Position numbers and translations under genes: made by a program. A DNA stretch of 64,000 nucleotides from the NCBI GenBank assembly GCA_016790165.1, contig JAEUPL010000026.1:33325-97324 (forward strand), read 5' to 3'. This DNA is from Burkholderiales bacterium (GTDB lineage: Bacteria; Pseudomonadota; Gammaproteobacteria; Burkholderiales; Casimicrobiaceae). Shown in pieces: positions 1 through 8,994 of the stretch (position 1 is the stretch's first letter; each line of letters starts with the position of its first letter). The notes under the pieces were generated by a model. It worked only from the letters and a program-made list of their open reading frames with translations. It did no database searches and was not told where the DNA came from.

Positions 1-285
1 TTCGTACGTCTTGATGAACGCGGACGCGAAGACGGGCGGCGCCGAGGCGTCGAACACCGAGAGCAGCGTCCACCAGTAGGCGATCGCCTCGCGCTGCTCC
101 CACGTGTACTTGCTCGCGTTGAAGGTGTCCCACGGCAACTTTTTCGGATCCCACACGTCGCGCTGCGACGCGTCCCAAATCTCCTCTAGCTTTTTGGTGT
201 GGGCATGCCACGACAGCGGGTAGACGTTGGGCTGGTCAATCGCGGGTGGCAGCTCCATCCGCTGGGCAAATTTTTCCTTGTTCAT
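1..285 (-). CDS. N-terminal part of an unidentified protein (runs off the left edge)
   Basis: The first 95 codons are present. The start ATG at 285 is preceded by a GGAGGAGC ribosome site at good spacing, so the 5' end is real and the rest lies outside the window. The visible part is soluble, has no signal peptide, and is rich in Trp and Tyr (a WDPKKLPWDTF block, then EQREAIAYWW). That composition resembles ferritin-like di-iron proteins, but no metal ligands can be assigned from this fragment, so the family is a guess. A TetR-type palindrome 57 bases upstream suggests repression by a TetR-family protein, as is common for lipid or xenobiotic metabolism genes. Confidence 0.6.
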   Translation of the reverse strand, partial: MNKEKFAQRMELPPAIDQPNVYPLSWHAHTKKLEEIWDASQRDVWDPKKLPWDTFNASKYTWEQREAIAYWWTLLSVFDASAPPVFASAFIKTYE

Positions 286-341
286 GGCACGGGCTCCTCC
301 AGGTGGTTCATCACGACGCGACCGGACGATGAAACATTACC

Positions 342-357
342 GACTGACCGGTCGGTC
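342..357. promoter_or_regulatory. TetR-type operator palindrome
   Basis: GACTGACCGGTCGGTC is a 16-bp inverted repeat with one mismatched pair around the centre ACCGGT. It lies upstream of the leftward gene starting at 285. The GACCGG-type half-sites resemble operators of TetR-family regulators of fatty-acid and xenobiotic genes. No TetR gene is in the window, so the regulator is unknown. Confidence 0.5.
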
Positions 358-423
358 AGCAAAGAGCCCGAATGACATCAGAAACCACGACGCGGTTTCT
401 TGCGCCAGATCAAGAATCGCCGA

Positions 424-1428
424 TCAGCCGGCGGTCGCGACCACGCCGTCGGCCTGTCGGTCCGCGTGGTACGAGCTGCGCACCATCGCGCCCACGGCGG
501 CGTGCTTGAAGCCCATCGCGTAGGCCTCTCGCTCGAACATCGCGAAGGTGTCGGGATGCACGTAGCGCAGCACCGGCAGGTGATCCTTTGACGGTTGCAG
601 GTACTGCCCGATAGTGAGCATGTCGATCTGATGCTCACGCATGTCGCGCATGACGGCGAGAATTTCTTCATCGGTCTCGCCCAGCCCGACCATCAATCCA
701 CTCTTGGTCGGTACCTGGGGAATCTTCAGCTTGAAGTCGCGCAGCAGCGCCAGTGAGTGCGCGTAGTCCGAGCCCGGCCGTGCCTGTTTGTAGAGGCGCG
801 GCACGGTTTCGAGGTTGTGGTTCATCACGTCCGGCGGTGCGACTTCAAGGATGGCGAGTGCGCGGTCCACGCGACCCCGAAAATCCGGCACCAGCACCTC
901 AATCTGCGTGTGCGGCGACTGCTCGCGCACCTGCCGGATGCACTCGACGAAGTGCCCGGCGCCGCCGTCGCGCAGATCGTCGCGATCCACGCTCGTGATC
1001 ACCACGTACTTGAGTTTCAGTGCCGCGATCGTTTTGGCCAGATTCCTCGGCTCGTCGACATCGAGCGGATTCGGCCGCCCGTGGCCGACATCGCAGAACG
1101 GACAGCGCCGGGTGCAGATGTCGCCCATGATCATGAAGGTCGCGGTGCCCTTGCCGAAACACTCACCGATATTCGGGCAGCTCGCTTCTTCGCACACCGA
1201 ATACAGCTTGTGTTCGCGCAGGATCTTCTTGATCTCGCCAAAGCGTGCCGCGTGCTCGCCAGTCGGCGCCTTCACGCGAATCCATTCCGGTTTGCGCAGC
1301 GTCGGTGCGCTCACCACCTTGATCGGAATGCGCGAGGTCTTGCCTTCGCCTTTGTGTTTAACACCCGCCGCATTGTTGACGGCAGGCGTGTCCGCCGCGT
1401 TTGCCGGAGAGGAAGATTCAGATTGCAT
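424..1428 (-). CDS. lipA: Lipoyl synthase LipA
   Basis: Radical SAM enzyme that inserts two sulfurs into protein-bound octanoyl groups to make the lipoyl cofactor. The 334 aa match the family length. Both iron-sulfur motifs are visible: the auxiliary-cluster [12 protein letters not shown] (C-x4-C-x5-C) and the radical [11 protein letters not shown] (C-x3-C-x2-C). The C-terminal RSSYHA contains the conserved RSSY that ligates the auxiliary cluster. The N-terminal ~45 residues are a low-complexity extension. It lies downstream of lipB in the same direction, separated by 144 bases that hold a dispersed repeat copy. Identification is secure. Confidence 0.97.
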   Translation of the reverse strand: MQSESSSPANAADTPAVNNAAGVKHKGEGKTSRIPIKVVSAPTLRKPEWIRVKAPTGEHAARFGEIKKILREHKLYSVCEEASCPNIGECFGKGTATFMIMGDICTRRCPFCDVGHGRPNPLDVDEPRNLAKTIAALKLKYVVITSVDRDDLRDGGAGHFVECIRQVREQSPHTQIEVLVPDFRGRVDRALAILEVAPPDVMNHNLETVPRLYKQARPGSDYAHSLALLRDFKLKIPQVPTKSGLMVGLGETDEEILAVMRDMREHQIDMLTIGQYLQPSKDHLPVLRYVHPDTFAMFEREAYAMGFKHAAVGAMVRSSYHADRQADGVVATAG

Positions 1429-1473
1429 GGCGCAATTTTCTCACCGGCCAGATGACCTCGGTTCGCCGCCCGT

Positions 1474-1580
1474 ACAGCTTTTCCGCTCCAGCGACAGCGG
1501 AACGGACGCTAGAACCGTGAAAATAGCAAAGTCAACATCGTCGCAAATCGACCTGCAACGACCGCCGGCCGGTCACGAAG
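1474..1580. repeat. Dispersed ~107-bp intergenic repeat, copy A
   Basis: This copy shares blocks with 8850-8957 and 21355-21461 in the same order and spacing: ACAGCTTTTCCG, AGCGACAGC, GGACG, AACGACCG and a final GCCGGTC-like block. It fills most of the lipB-lipA gap, and its last bases overlap the lipB stop codon. It encodes nothing visible. Function is unknown; a non-autonomous mobile or extragenic repeat family is likely. Confidence 0.6.
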
Positions 1581-2202
1581 CCGCTAAAGCTGTTAGCGAC
1601 AGCGTCAGCGCATCGGCCAATGTTCGAGCCACGGTCGCAGTGTCCGCGCCGGCCGCAAGCGCGGAAAGCTGCGTCACCGCCAGACCGCTGTAGCCGCACG
1701 GATTGATGCAGGCAAACGGCGCCAGATCCATCGCCACGTTGAACGCCACGCCGTGATAGGTGCAGCCATTGCGTACCTTGAGGCCGAGGGACGCAATCTT
1801 GGCCTCGCCCTCGCGACGGCGCACATACACCCCCGGCGCATCGCGTTTGCCATAGCCCTCGACGCCATGCGCTGCGAGCACCGCAATCACCGCGTTCTCG
1901 ATGCGTTGCACCAGTTCGCGCACGCCGTAGCCCGCGCGGCGCAAATCGAGCAGCACGTAGACCATGGCCTGCCCCGGCCCGTGATAGGTGATCTGGCCAC
2001 CGCGGTCGGTTTGCACGACGGGGATCTGCTCCGGATTCAGCAGCAGGTGCTCCGCTTTGCCGGCAATGCCCTGCGTAAACACCGGATCGTGCTCGACGAT
2101 CCAGAGCTCGTCCTCGGTGTCCTTGCTGCGCGCGTCAGTGAACGCACGCATGGCCTCCCACGTCGCCTGATAGTCGACGCGACCGAGGGTGCGGATCAAC
2201 AT
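1573..2202 (-). CDS. lipB: Octanoyltransferase LipB
   Basis: Transfers octanoate from acyl carrier protein to lipoyl domains, providing the LipA substrate. The 209 aa show the family signature [12 protein letters not shown], the lysine-containing segment [10 protein letters not shown], and the active-site cysteine region [13 protein letters not shown]. The start at 2202 lies 4 bases after the ybeD stop, which implies co-transcription and probably translational coupling. It precedes lipA in the same direction, so the two steps of endogenous lipoate synthesis are encoded together. Confidence 0.96.
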   Translation of the reverse strand: MLIRTLGRVDYQATWEAMRAFTDARSKDTEDELWIVEHDPVFTQGIAGKAEHLLLNPEQIPVVQTDRGGQITYHGPGQAMVYVLLDLRRAGYGVRELVQRIENAVIAVLAAHGVEGYGKRDAPGVYVRRREGEAKIASLGLKVRNGCTYHGVAFNVAMDLAPFACINPCGYSGLAVTQLSALAAGADTATVARTLADALTLSLTALAAS

Positions 2203-2206
2203 GGGT

Positions 2207-2509
2207 TCACAACGCCCAGACGATGTCCGGGTGCTCGGTCAGCTCGCGATACAGCGCGTCGAGCTGCGCCTTGGACGTCGCGGTAAAGCTCACCGACACG
2301 GCGAGGTACTTGCCGCCCCTGGACTCGCGCACGGTGACCGTCGTCTCGTCGAAGTCGTGCACGTGACGACGCACGATCTCGATGACTGTACCCTCCAGTG
2401 CGACCGAGCTCTTGCCCGCGATCTTGAGCGGATAGGTGGTCGGAAAGACGAAATTCGTCTCCGGCGCGCTACCGCCAGCGCCCGGTGGCGGCGTGCCGTT
2501 GGCGCTCAT
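2207..2509 (-). CDS. ybeD: YbeD/DUF493 family protein
   Basis: A 100-aa soluble alpha/beta protein of the DUF493 (YbeD) family, which is usually found beside lipB and has an ACT-like fold. The chosen ATG at 2509 overlaps the upstream transaminase stop as ATGA. The longer open frame starts inside that gene and is not needed. The family-typical N-terminus '[14 protein letters not shown]' and C-terminal '[15 protein letters not shown]' support the call. A regulatory role in lipoate metabolism has been proposed from gene context only; biochemical function is not established. Confidence 0.88.
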   Translation of the reverse strand: MSANGTPPPGAGGSAPETNFVFPTTYPLKIAGKSSVALEGTVIEIVRRHVHDFDETTVTVRESRGGKYLAVSVSFTATSKAQLDALYRELTEHPDIVWAL

Positions 2510-3366
2510 GTCCGCGCACCTTCGCCGTGCATGTCGGCCTGCATCAACGGGAACATCTTCTTGAACATCGGTCCCGGCTTGCCCTTGTGCGCGACGTTGC
2601 CAACCGGTTTGTCGTCTAGGGTAGTGATGGCGAGCACGCCCTTGCTGGACGATGACAACCACATCTCGTCGGCGGCCCACATCTCGGCCTCCGGAATCGG
2701 CCGCACCTCCAGCTTGAAGCCGTGACGCTTCGCCAAATCAAACACACCATCGAGCGTGACGCCGCCAAGGATGTGGTTGTCCTTGGGCGGCGAGACGATG
2801 GTGTCGCCAAACACGCAAAACACATTCGACGCCGAGGCTTCGGTCATGAAGCCGTCGCGAATCATCACCACCTCGACACCACCGTGCTCGGTGGCGTGCT
2901 GCTTGGCAAGCACGTTGCCGAGCAGCGAAATGCTCTTGATGTGGCAACGGTGCCAGCGCGTGTCGGGGAAGGTGTAGCACGGCACGCCATTGTCGATCTG
3001 CTCCGCAGTGAGCTTGGGCAGCGGGTTCGACATCATGAACACCGTCGGCTCCACCTCTTTCGGGAAACTGTGGTCACGCTTGGCCACTCCGCGCGTGATC
3101 TGCCAGTACACGCCCTGATCGCCGGGGCCATTGCGGCGTGCCGCCTCAAGCACGAGCTCAGTCCATCGAGCGTTGCTGTACGGGTTTTTCAGCCCGATTT
3201 CCCTGCACGAATTGTCAAGCCGCGTGAGGTGACCTTCAATCCGATAGGGCTTGCCGTTGACGACGGGCACGTACTCGTAAACGCCATCGCCAAAGATGAA
3301 GCCGCGATCGAGCACGCTGATCTTTGCGTCTTCGACAGGCATCCACTCGCCATTGAGGTAAATCAC
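2506..3366 (-). CDS. dat: D-amino acid aminotransferase (class IV PLP enzyme)
   Basis: PLP-dependent transaminase of fold type IV, 286 aa. The GTG start at 3366 overlaps the dacC-like stop as GTGA and gives VIYLNGEWMPVEDAKISVLDRG, the normal beginning of this family. The PLP lysine lies in SLLGNVLAKQ, and the cofactor-binding stretch FMTEASASNVF is typical of D-alanine transaminases rather than IlvE. The substrate is inferred to be D-alanine/D-glutamate with 2-oxo acids. Sitting between a D-Ala carboxypeptidase and near a D-amino acid dehydrogenase, it fits recycling of wall-derived D-alanine. Confidence 0.9.
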   Translation of the reverse strand: MIYLNGEWMPVEDAKISVLDRGFIFGDGVYEYVPVVNGKPYRIEGHLTRLDNSCREIGLKNPYSNARWTELVLEAARRNGPGDQGVYWQITRGVAKRDHSFPKEVEPTVFMMSNPLPKLTAEQIDNGVPCYTFPDTRWHRCHIKSISLLGNVLAKQHATEHGGVEVVMIRDGFMTEASASNVFCVFGDTIVSPPKDNHILGGVTLDGVFDLAKRHGFKLEVRPIPEAEMWAADEMWLSSSSKGVLAITTLDDKPVGNVAHKGKPGPMFKKMFPLMQADMHGEGART

Positions 3367-4544
3367 TTGAACAATCCTTTCCACCAGAGCACCACGCTGT
3401 GCCACATCCGCTTCCAGATGGGGCCAATCGGCGCCGATTCCATCGCGATCACGTCGCGCTCGTAGAGCATTTGCCCGGCGCGCAGCACCTTGAGTTTTCC
3501 CACCACCTCGCCGGCGACGAGCGGACCCACCCGCGGCTCGGGGAGACTGAGCTCGCTGGTGATCTGCGCGCTGCGGCCTGTCTCAATCACCGCCGTCACG
3601 TCGTCGCGAAAGCCGATGGGCACGCTGTCAACGGACGACTTCCACACGCGCAACTCGCGCATCGGCTTGCCCCCTTGGTACAGGCGCTTGCCCTCAAACT
3701 CGTTGAATGCCCAGTCGATCAACTTTCGCGACTCGGCAATGCGCGCCGCATCATTCGGCGCGCCGAGCAGGACGGTCAGCAATTTGCGTGGCGGACGGTT
3801 GACGGTCGTGATCAGACACCAGCCGGCGGCGTCGGTGTGCCCGGTTTTCAGCCCATCCACGGTCGGGTCGATAAAAAGCAGGCGGTTGCGGTTTTCCTGT
3901 GTGATGCGGTTATGAGTGAAGGTCTTCTCGGCGTAAAACCGTGTGTACTGCGGGAAGTCACGCATCAGCGCGAGCGACAGCACCGCAAGATCGTGCGCCG
4001 TGGAGACGTGCCCCTGCTGGGGCAGGCCGGTCGGATTGAGGAAATGCGTGTCGTTCATGCCGAGGCGCTTCGCTTCGCGATTCATCTGCTCGACGAACTC
4101 ACTCTCGTTGCCCGCCACCGCAACGGCCAGTGCAAGCGCCGCATCGTTGCCGGACTGGATGATGAGCCCGCGCACCAGGTCTTCGGCGGTGACCGGCGCG
4201 CCGGGTTCGATGAACATGCGGGAGCCTTCGGCTTTCCACGCACGCTCCGGAACGCGCAGTCGCTGCGACAGCGTGATGCGCTTTTGATGCAAGGCATCGA
4301 ACACCAGGTAAGCAGTCATCAACTTGGTCAGCGACGCGGGTTCGCGGCGCTGACGGCTGTTGACGTCCGCAAGCACCTGGCCGCTGGTCGCCTCGACCAC
4401 CAGCCATGCAGCGGCATTGACGACCGGAGCGCTCGCGGCTGCGGGCGGTGCCGCAGCAGGCGACTGTGCAGGGCTATTGAGCGCCGCAAGCCAGACCAGG
4501 CTCGCAACAGCGGACAGAAAACGGGTAGCGACTTTCAACGGCAA
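3363..4544 (-). CDS. dacC: D-alanyl-D-alanine carboxypeptidase (PBP5/6 type)
   Basis: Trims the terminal D-Ala from peptidoglycan stem peptides in the periplasm. The 393 aa begin with a signal peptide (roughly residues 1-27). The serine-peptidase motifs are complete: S71-L-T-K74, S131-G-N133 and K233-T-G235. The C-terminal ~90 residues form the PBP5 beta-rich domain, and the end (KRMWHSVVLWWKGLFK) is an amphipathic membrane anchor. It is the first gene of the leftward cluster dacC-dat-ybeD-lipB-lipA. Whether it corresponds to dacA or dacC cannot be told from sequence alone. Confidence 0.93.
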   Translation of the reverse strand: MPLKVATRFLSAVASLVWLAALNSPAQSPAAAPPAAASAPVVNAAAWLVVEATSGQVLADVNSRQRREPASLTKLMTAYLVFDALHQKRITLSQRLRVPERAWKAEGSRMFIEPGAPVTAEDLVRGLIIQSGNDAALALAVAVAGNESEFVEQMNREAKRLGMNDTHFLNPTGLPQQGHVSTAHDLAVLSLALMRDFPQYTRFYAEKTFTHNRITQENRNRLLFIDPTVDGLKTGHTDAAGWCLITTVNRPPRKLLTVLLGAPNDAARIAESRKLIDWAFNEFEGKRLYQGGKPMRELRVWKSSVDSVPIGFRDDVTAVIETGRSAQITSELSLPEPRVGPLVAGEVVGKLKVLRAGQMLYERDVIAMESAPIGPIWKRMWHSVVLWWKGLFK

Positions 4545-4601
4545 ACTTTCAACAGACAGCCCGCAAATTTTACGGTTGCGATCTGCCGGGTCAGTGCGCG
4601 G

Positions 4602-5864
4602 TCACACCGGGAGAAACGCGTAGTCGACTTCGGGGCGCGCACCGGCGATGATGTCGGCCAGCGCCCTCGCCGAACCGGGGCCTTCCGTCCAGCCCAGGGT
4701 GCCGTGCCCGGTGTTGAGGTACAGGTTCTTCAATTTTGATTGCCCGATGATCGGCAGATTGGACGGTGTGGCTGGGCGCAACCCAGTCCAGTACTCCACC
4801 TTGTCCCACTCACACAGATCGGGGAAATGATGCTTTGCGCGCCGCGTGAGCGCTTCGCATCGCACGGTGTTGAGCGACGTATCGAACCCGTTCAGCTCCG
4901 CGGTACCGGCGATACGCAGGCGCGACCCAATCGTCGTGAACACCACTTTCTTTTCATCGTCAGTGATGCTGCCCTTCGGAGCCGACAACGCACTGCCGGC
5001 GCGCAGCGGCAGCGTGGCGCTGTAGCCCTTGGCCGGGTACACCAGCGCATCCACACCCACGCCCGCGAGCAGTGCCGGCGAGTACGAACCGAGCGCGACG
5101 ACATAGGCATCGGCCTTGAGGACTTCCTCGCCGCGCTCGCTGACTACCACGACGCCCGAAACTTCGCCTCCGGCCCGTTCGATGCGCTTGATCGTGGTGC
5201 CGTAGCGAAACTGCACGCCCTGCTTTTCAGCCAGCGTCGCGAGTGCGGCTGTGAATTTGTACGCATCCCCGGACTCATCGTTCGGCGCGTAGATGGCGCC
5301 GGCGAGCGTGGGTGCCGTATGGGCCAGCGCCGGCTCGATCTTCACCGCCTCGGCCACCGACAGCACATCGCGCCGCTCGCCATTGCGGATCAGCAGCTGC
5401 GCCGCCTCGGCGGCGTCGTTGAAGCTCTTCGGATCGGAATGGATCATCATGATCCCGGCTTCCGCGTGGTCATACTGAATGCCGGTCTCGCGGCGCATCA
5501 TCTGCAGCGTGCGGCGGCTGTATTCCGCGAGCCGCATCGCCTGAAGCGTATTGTGCTCGGCGCGGCTTGGCAGGCATTCGTAAAGGAAACGCAGGCCCCA
5601 GCGCCATTGATTGACGTCGGCTTTGAGGCGGAACAACAGGGGCGCATCCTCTTGCCCCAACCATTTGATGATCTTGAATGGCGCATGCGGGCTGGCCCAC
5701 GGATCAGACTGGCTGACCGAGATCTGGCTGCCGTTGGCGAAGCTGGTCTCCAGCGCCGGTCCGGGCTGGCGATCAACCACGGTGACTTCAAAGCCGCGCT
5801 GGCGCAGAAACCACGCGGTGTGCACGCCGAGGATGCCGGCGCCGAGGACGAGTATGCGTTTCAT
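4602..5864 (-). CDS. dadA: D-amino acid dehydrogenase small subunit DadA
   Basis: FAD-dependent oxidation of D-amino acids (mainly D-alanine) to 2-oxo acids and ammonia at the inner membrane. The 420 aa start with the dinucleotide-binding VLGAGILGVHTAWFL (GxGxxG). The C-terminal DAO segment contains YWTGLRPATPSNLPIIG and TGHGTLGWTEGPGSARALAD, both typical of DadA. It lies directly upstream of the dacC-like gene in the same direction with a 57-base gap. D-alanine released by the carboxypeptidase is a plausible substrate. Confidence 0.94.
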   Translation of the reverse strand: MKRILVLGAGILGVHTAWFLRQRGFEVTVVDRQPGPALETSFANGSQISVSQSDPWASPHAPFKIIKWLGQEDAPLLFRLKADVNQWRWGLRFLYECLPSRAEHNTLQAMRLAEYSRRTLQMMRRETGIQYDHAEAGIMMIHSDPKSFNDAAEAAQLLIRNGERRDVLSVAEAVKIEPALAHTAPTLAGAIYAPNDESGDAYKFTAALATLAEKQGVQFRYGTTIKRIERAGGEVSGVVVVSERGEEVLKADAYVVALGSYSPALLAGVGVDALVYPAKGYSATLPLRAGSALSAPKGSITDDEKKVVFTTIGSRLRIAGTAELNGFDTSLNTVRCEALTRRAKHHFPDLCEWDKVEYWTGLRPATPSNLPIIGQSKLKNLYLNTGHGTLGWTEGPGSARALADIIAGARPEVDYAFLPV

Positions 5865-5990
5865 GAACGAAGCCCCATACGCGACGCACCGGAGGGTTGT
5901 GGTGCGGCGCCAACTGCGAAGTCGAGCATGCTAGTTTCCCCGCCAGCGCGGCGCTAGCGGGTATGCGTTTTTCGCATCGGCGCGGCGCGA

Positions 5991-6632
5991 TCAGCCCGCG
6001 CGCAGCCACCACAGAAGGCGCAGCCCAAGCAGCAGCGCAAACACGACGGCATAGATCGCCGGCTGCGTGATGTCCTTTTTCACCAGCCACCAGTAGTGCA
6101 CAACGGCCAGCACGGCGATCAGGTACACCGTACGGTGCAGCTTCTGCCAGCGCGCAGCGCCGACGCGTTTGATGAGGTTGTTGTTTGAAGTGATGGCGAG
6201 GGGAATCAGCAAAACAAACGCGGCGAATCCGATCGTGATGAACGGGCGTTTGACGACGTCGCGCACGATGTCGGGCCAGTCGAAGAAACGGTCAAACCAG
6301 ACGTAGGTGGTGAAGTGCAGGCAGGCGTAGAAAAACGCGAGCAACCCCGCCGTGCGGCGCAGACGCAACAACCAGGGCCAGTTCAGCAGCTTGCGCAATG
6401 GGGTGATCGATAGCGTGATGGCGAGTCCGACCAGCGTCCATGTGCCCGTGGAGCGCGTGACAAATTCAATCGGGTTGGCGCCCAGCCAGCCGAGCGGATG
6501 GCCTGCGACGAGCCGCGCGAGCGGCAGCAGGCCGAGCGCGATGAGCGCCCATTTGCAGCGCTGGACGGTGGCGTTGGCCGGATTGCGCCATGTGTGGTGT
6601 GGCGCGCCAGTCGGGTTCAGTGAAACAGCCAT
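5991..6632 (-). CDS. msrQ: MsrQ heme-binding membrane subunit
   Basis: Inner-membrane b-type heme protein that passes quinol electrons to the periplasmic MsrP reductase. The 213 aa contain about six hydrophobic helices, a ferric-reductase-like core with conserved histidines (FYACLHFTTYVWFD, and KLHRTVYLIAVLAVVHYWW), and the family stretch GLAITLSITPLRKLL. It follows msrP after a 72-base gap in the same direction, the normal msrPQ order. Confidence 0.94.
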   Translation of the reverse strand: MAVSLNPTGAPHHTWRNPANATVQRCKWALIALGLLPLARLVAGHPLGWLGANPIEFVTRSTGTWTLVGLAITLSITPLRKLLNWPWLLRLRRTAGLLAFFYACLHFTTYVWFDRFFDWPDIVRDVVKRPFITIGFAAFVLLIPLAITSNNNLIKRVGAARWQKLHRTVYLIAVLAVVHYWWLVKKDITQPAIYAVVFALLLGLRLLWWLRAG

Positions 6633-6704
6633 ACGTCACGCAAAGGTCCCGACATCAGTGCAAACACACCAGCCGCCGGAGCGCTGCGCCAACCGCAAGC
6701 ATGC

Positions 6705-7664
6705 TCAAAAGAACTTCTTCAGATCCATGCCGCTGTAGAGCGACGACACCTGCTCGCCGTAGCCGTTGAACATCAGCGTTTTCCGTTTGCCAAATTCGCC
6801 GAGTCGCCGTTCACTGCCCTGACTCCAGCGCGGGTGGTCAACCGTTGGGTTCACATTGGAGAAGAAGCCGTATTCACTGGGGCCGGCTTTCATCCACGCG
6901 GTGCGGGGTTCCTTTTCCACGAAGCGGATTTTCACGATCGACTTGGCGCCCTTGAAGCCGTATTTCCATGGAATCACCATGCGTACCGGTGCGCCGTTCT
7001 GATTGGGCAGCATTTCACCGTAGGCGCCCAGGGTCAGCAGCGTGAGCGGATGCATGGCTTCGTCCAAACGCAACGCTTCGTTATAGGGCCAGTCAATCAC
7101 GCTCGAGCGCAGCCCCGGCATCTGCGCCTTGTCCGCGAGCGTGACGAACTCCACGTACTTTGCGTTGCCCTTGGGCTGCACCTGATTGATCAGCGCCGAG
7201 AGCGAATAGCCAACCCACGGCACCACCATGGACCACGCTTCCACGCAACGGAACCGGTACACCCGTTCTTCCAGCGGCGCGAGCTTGAACAAATCGTCAA
7301 TGTCGAACACCTTTGGCTTCAACACCTCGCCTTCGACGGCGACGGTCCATGGTCGCGTTTTCAGGCTCTTGGCGTAAGCCGGCGGGTCGGTCTTGTCGGT
7401 GCCGAACTCGTAGAAGTTGCAATAGCTCTTGAATTCTTCCGCCTTGTTGAGTTTTTCATCCGGCAACTGCCATGCCGGATTCGGCTTCACGCCAGCCAGG
7501 CGCGAGCCTTGTGCCAGTGCGTCCCCGGCGGCGAATGCGGGTAGCCCGGCGATGAGCCCCATCGAAGCGGCCTGCTTGAGCCATTCTCGGCGTTGCAGAT
7601 AAGCGTGCTCGGAAGTGATTTCCGACGGCAAAATATCGGTCGGGCGACGAATCAGCATATTCAA
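6705..7664 (-). CDS. msrP: MsrP, periplasmic protein-methionine-sulfoxide reductase
   Basis: Molybdopterin enzyme that repairs methionine sulfoxide in periplasmic proteins, using electrons from MsrQ. The N-terminus has a Tat signal ([18 protein letters not shown], ending near DALA), as required for export of a folded molybdoenzyme. The Mo-coordinating cysteine lies in [17 protein letters not shown], and [16 protein letters not shown] is the conserved cofactor-binding segment. The 319 aa are normal length. moaC, needed for its cofactor, lies 3 kb to the right on the other strand. Confidence 0.95.
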   Translation of the reverse strand: MNMLIRRPTDILPSEITSEHAYLQRREWLKQAASMGLIAGLPAFAAGDALAQGSRLAGVKPNPAWQLPDEKLNKAEEFKSYCNFYEFGTDKTDPPAYAKSLKTRPWTVAVEGEVLKPKVFDIDDLFKLAPLEERVYRFRCVEAWSMVVPWVGYSLSALINQVQPKGNAKYVEFVTLADKAQMPGLRSSVIDWPYNEALRLDEAMHPLTLLTLGAYGEMLPNQNGAPVRMVIPWKYGFKGAKSIVKIRFVEKEPRTAWMKAGPSEYGFFSNVNPTVDHPRWSQGSERRLGEFGKRKTLMFNGYGEQVSSLYSGMDLKKFF

Positions 7665-7729
7665 TCCTTACTTGGGGAAACGCTGAACAAGTCGCTCGCG
7701 CACGTCGCATCGTCGGGCTTGGGCGATAC

Positions 7730-7784
7730 GGGAGCCAGAAATTTCTCGCCATAGCCCCGCTATGGCTCCAGATTTCCGACTCCC
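7730..7784. repeat. 55-bp near-palindromic extragenic element
   Basis: Outer arms GGGAGCCAGAAAT and ATTTCCGACTCCC pair with mismatches around a perfect inner stem GCCATAG/CTATGGC. It lies alone in the gap between divergent msrP and the hydrolase-like gene. The structure resembles a REP-type extragenic palindrome. It does not look like a simple terminator, because no T-run follows it. Confidence 0.55.
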
Positions 7785-7892
7785 AGCTCATCCCAATCCG
7801 ACGCGCGACGCATCGCGCAGACTTATTCAACGTTTCCTTGGGAACCTATCCGTAAATCCAATCATCAGTCGTGCCCATAAGGAGAGCCTTAC

Positions 7893-8825
7893 ATGCGTCA
7901 ACCTTCGATGCGCCATTCTCTGCTATTCGTTGCGCTCAGTGTTTTGGTTACAGCGGTTTTTGCCGCAAGCGCACACGCCGAAAAGGCACCGCCCGACAAG
8001 GCGATGATGTTCGACTACGCGAAAGCGGGCGACGCCCCGGCGCAGGCGGGTGGCGTGTTTCACAAGCCACGTTGTTGCAATGTGACGGAATGGAAGCTCA
8101 CCCGGCCCACCGGGGGCGAGGTGGAAGTCACGGTGGTGGCGCCGCCCGGCAAGGCGAAACACCCGACCGTCCTGTGGCTGCATCGCGAAGGCGCCGAGGT
8201 GAAGCGCGCGATGTTCGTGCATGAGGCCGAGGCGCTCGCCGCGGCGGGCATTGCGTCGCTGCTGGTCGAATTGCCGTTCAAGCAGCCCTATGTGCACCGC
8301 GCCAACAACAACGCGGGCGACGCGGACGTGATCCGCAATGCGGTGATCGATGCCCGGCGTGCGATCGATTGGGCGGCCACGCGCCCGGAATTCAACATCG
8401 AACGGCTGGCCGTCGTCGGGCACCGGTTTGGCGCCTGGGCGGGCGCCCTGCTGGCCGCTGTGGACCGGCGCGTGGACGCTGTGCTGCTGATGAGTCCGCC
8501 AGGCAAACCCAGTGGCTGGCTTCAGGTGACCGAGCAGCCAAAAGCCAAAAAATTTCGCGAGACCTTCGACAAGGACGCCTGGGGTACCTACCTCAATTCG
8601 ATTGAGCCGCTCGACCCGGAGAAGTGGGTCATGTACGTGGCGCCGGCCAAGCTGCACTTCCAGTTCGCAAGCAACGACGAGTGGGTGCAAACGCTTGAGC
8701 AGGTGGACCTGTTTCGCGCCGCCTCGCAGCCCAAGTCACGCCAGATGTTCGAATCCGACGAAATGCTCAACGATGACGCCCGCAAAGACCGCCACGCGTG
8801 GCTGCGCCGCGCGCTCGGGCGGTGA
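7893..8825 (+). CDS. Exported alpha/beta-hydrolase-fold protein with an altered nucleophile elbow
   Basis: 310 aa with a signal peptide (residues ~1-28, ending ASAHA) and an alpha/beta-hydrolase core. The elbow reads VVGHRFGAW: in active hydrolases GHSxG carries the catalytic serine, and here the codon gives arginine. TVLWLHREG occupies the oxyanion-strand position and IDWAATRPEFNIERLAVVG the usual helix-strand lead-in. AAGGAG lies 7 bases upstream of the ATG. A catalytic role is therefore doubtful unless another residue substitutes; binding or scaffolding is possible. The substrate is unknown. Confidence 0.8.
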   Translation: MRQPSMRHSLLFVALSVLVTAVFAASAHAEKAPPDKAMMFDYAKAGDAPAQAGGVFHKPRCCNVTEWKLTRPTGGEVEVTVVAPPGKAKHPTVLWLHREGAEVKRAMFVHEAEALAAAGIASLLVELPFKQPYVHRANNNAGDADVIRNAVIDARRAIDWAATRPEFNIERLAVVGHRFGAWAGALLAAVDRRVDAVLLMSPPGKPSGWLQVTEQPKAKKFRETFDKDAWGTYLNSIEPLDPEKWVMYVAPAKLHFQFASNDEWVQTLEQVDLFRAASQPKSRQMFESDEMLNDDARKDRHAWLRRALGR

Positions 8826-8849
8826 TCGGGGCGTCGAACGCGTTAGCTG

Positions 8850-8957
8850 ACGGCTTTTTCGGACGAACGACGGCTGACTGGTCGTTGGCGCCGGTTTTTT
8901 TGATATGTCGACTGTGAGGCAAAATCGCCTGTAACGACCGTCCGCCGGTCGATACCG
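8850..8957. repeat. Dispersed ~107-bp intergenic repeat, copy B
   Basis: Aligns end to end with copies A (1474-1580) and C (21355-21461) on the same strand: ACGGCTTTTTCGG, ACGACGGC, TAACGACCG and GCCGGTCGATA in matching order and spacing. It lies between the convergent hydrolase-like gene and bepA. Confidence 0.6.
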
Positions 8958-8994
8958 GAGAAAAGCTGTAGGCTGAGCGGTGGGCGCTGACCCA

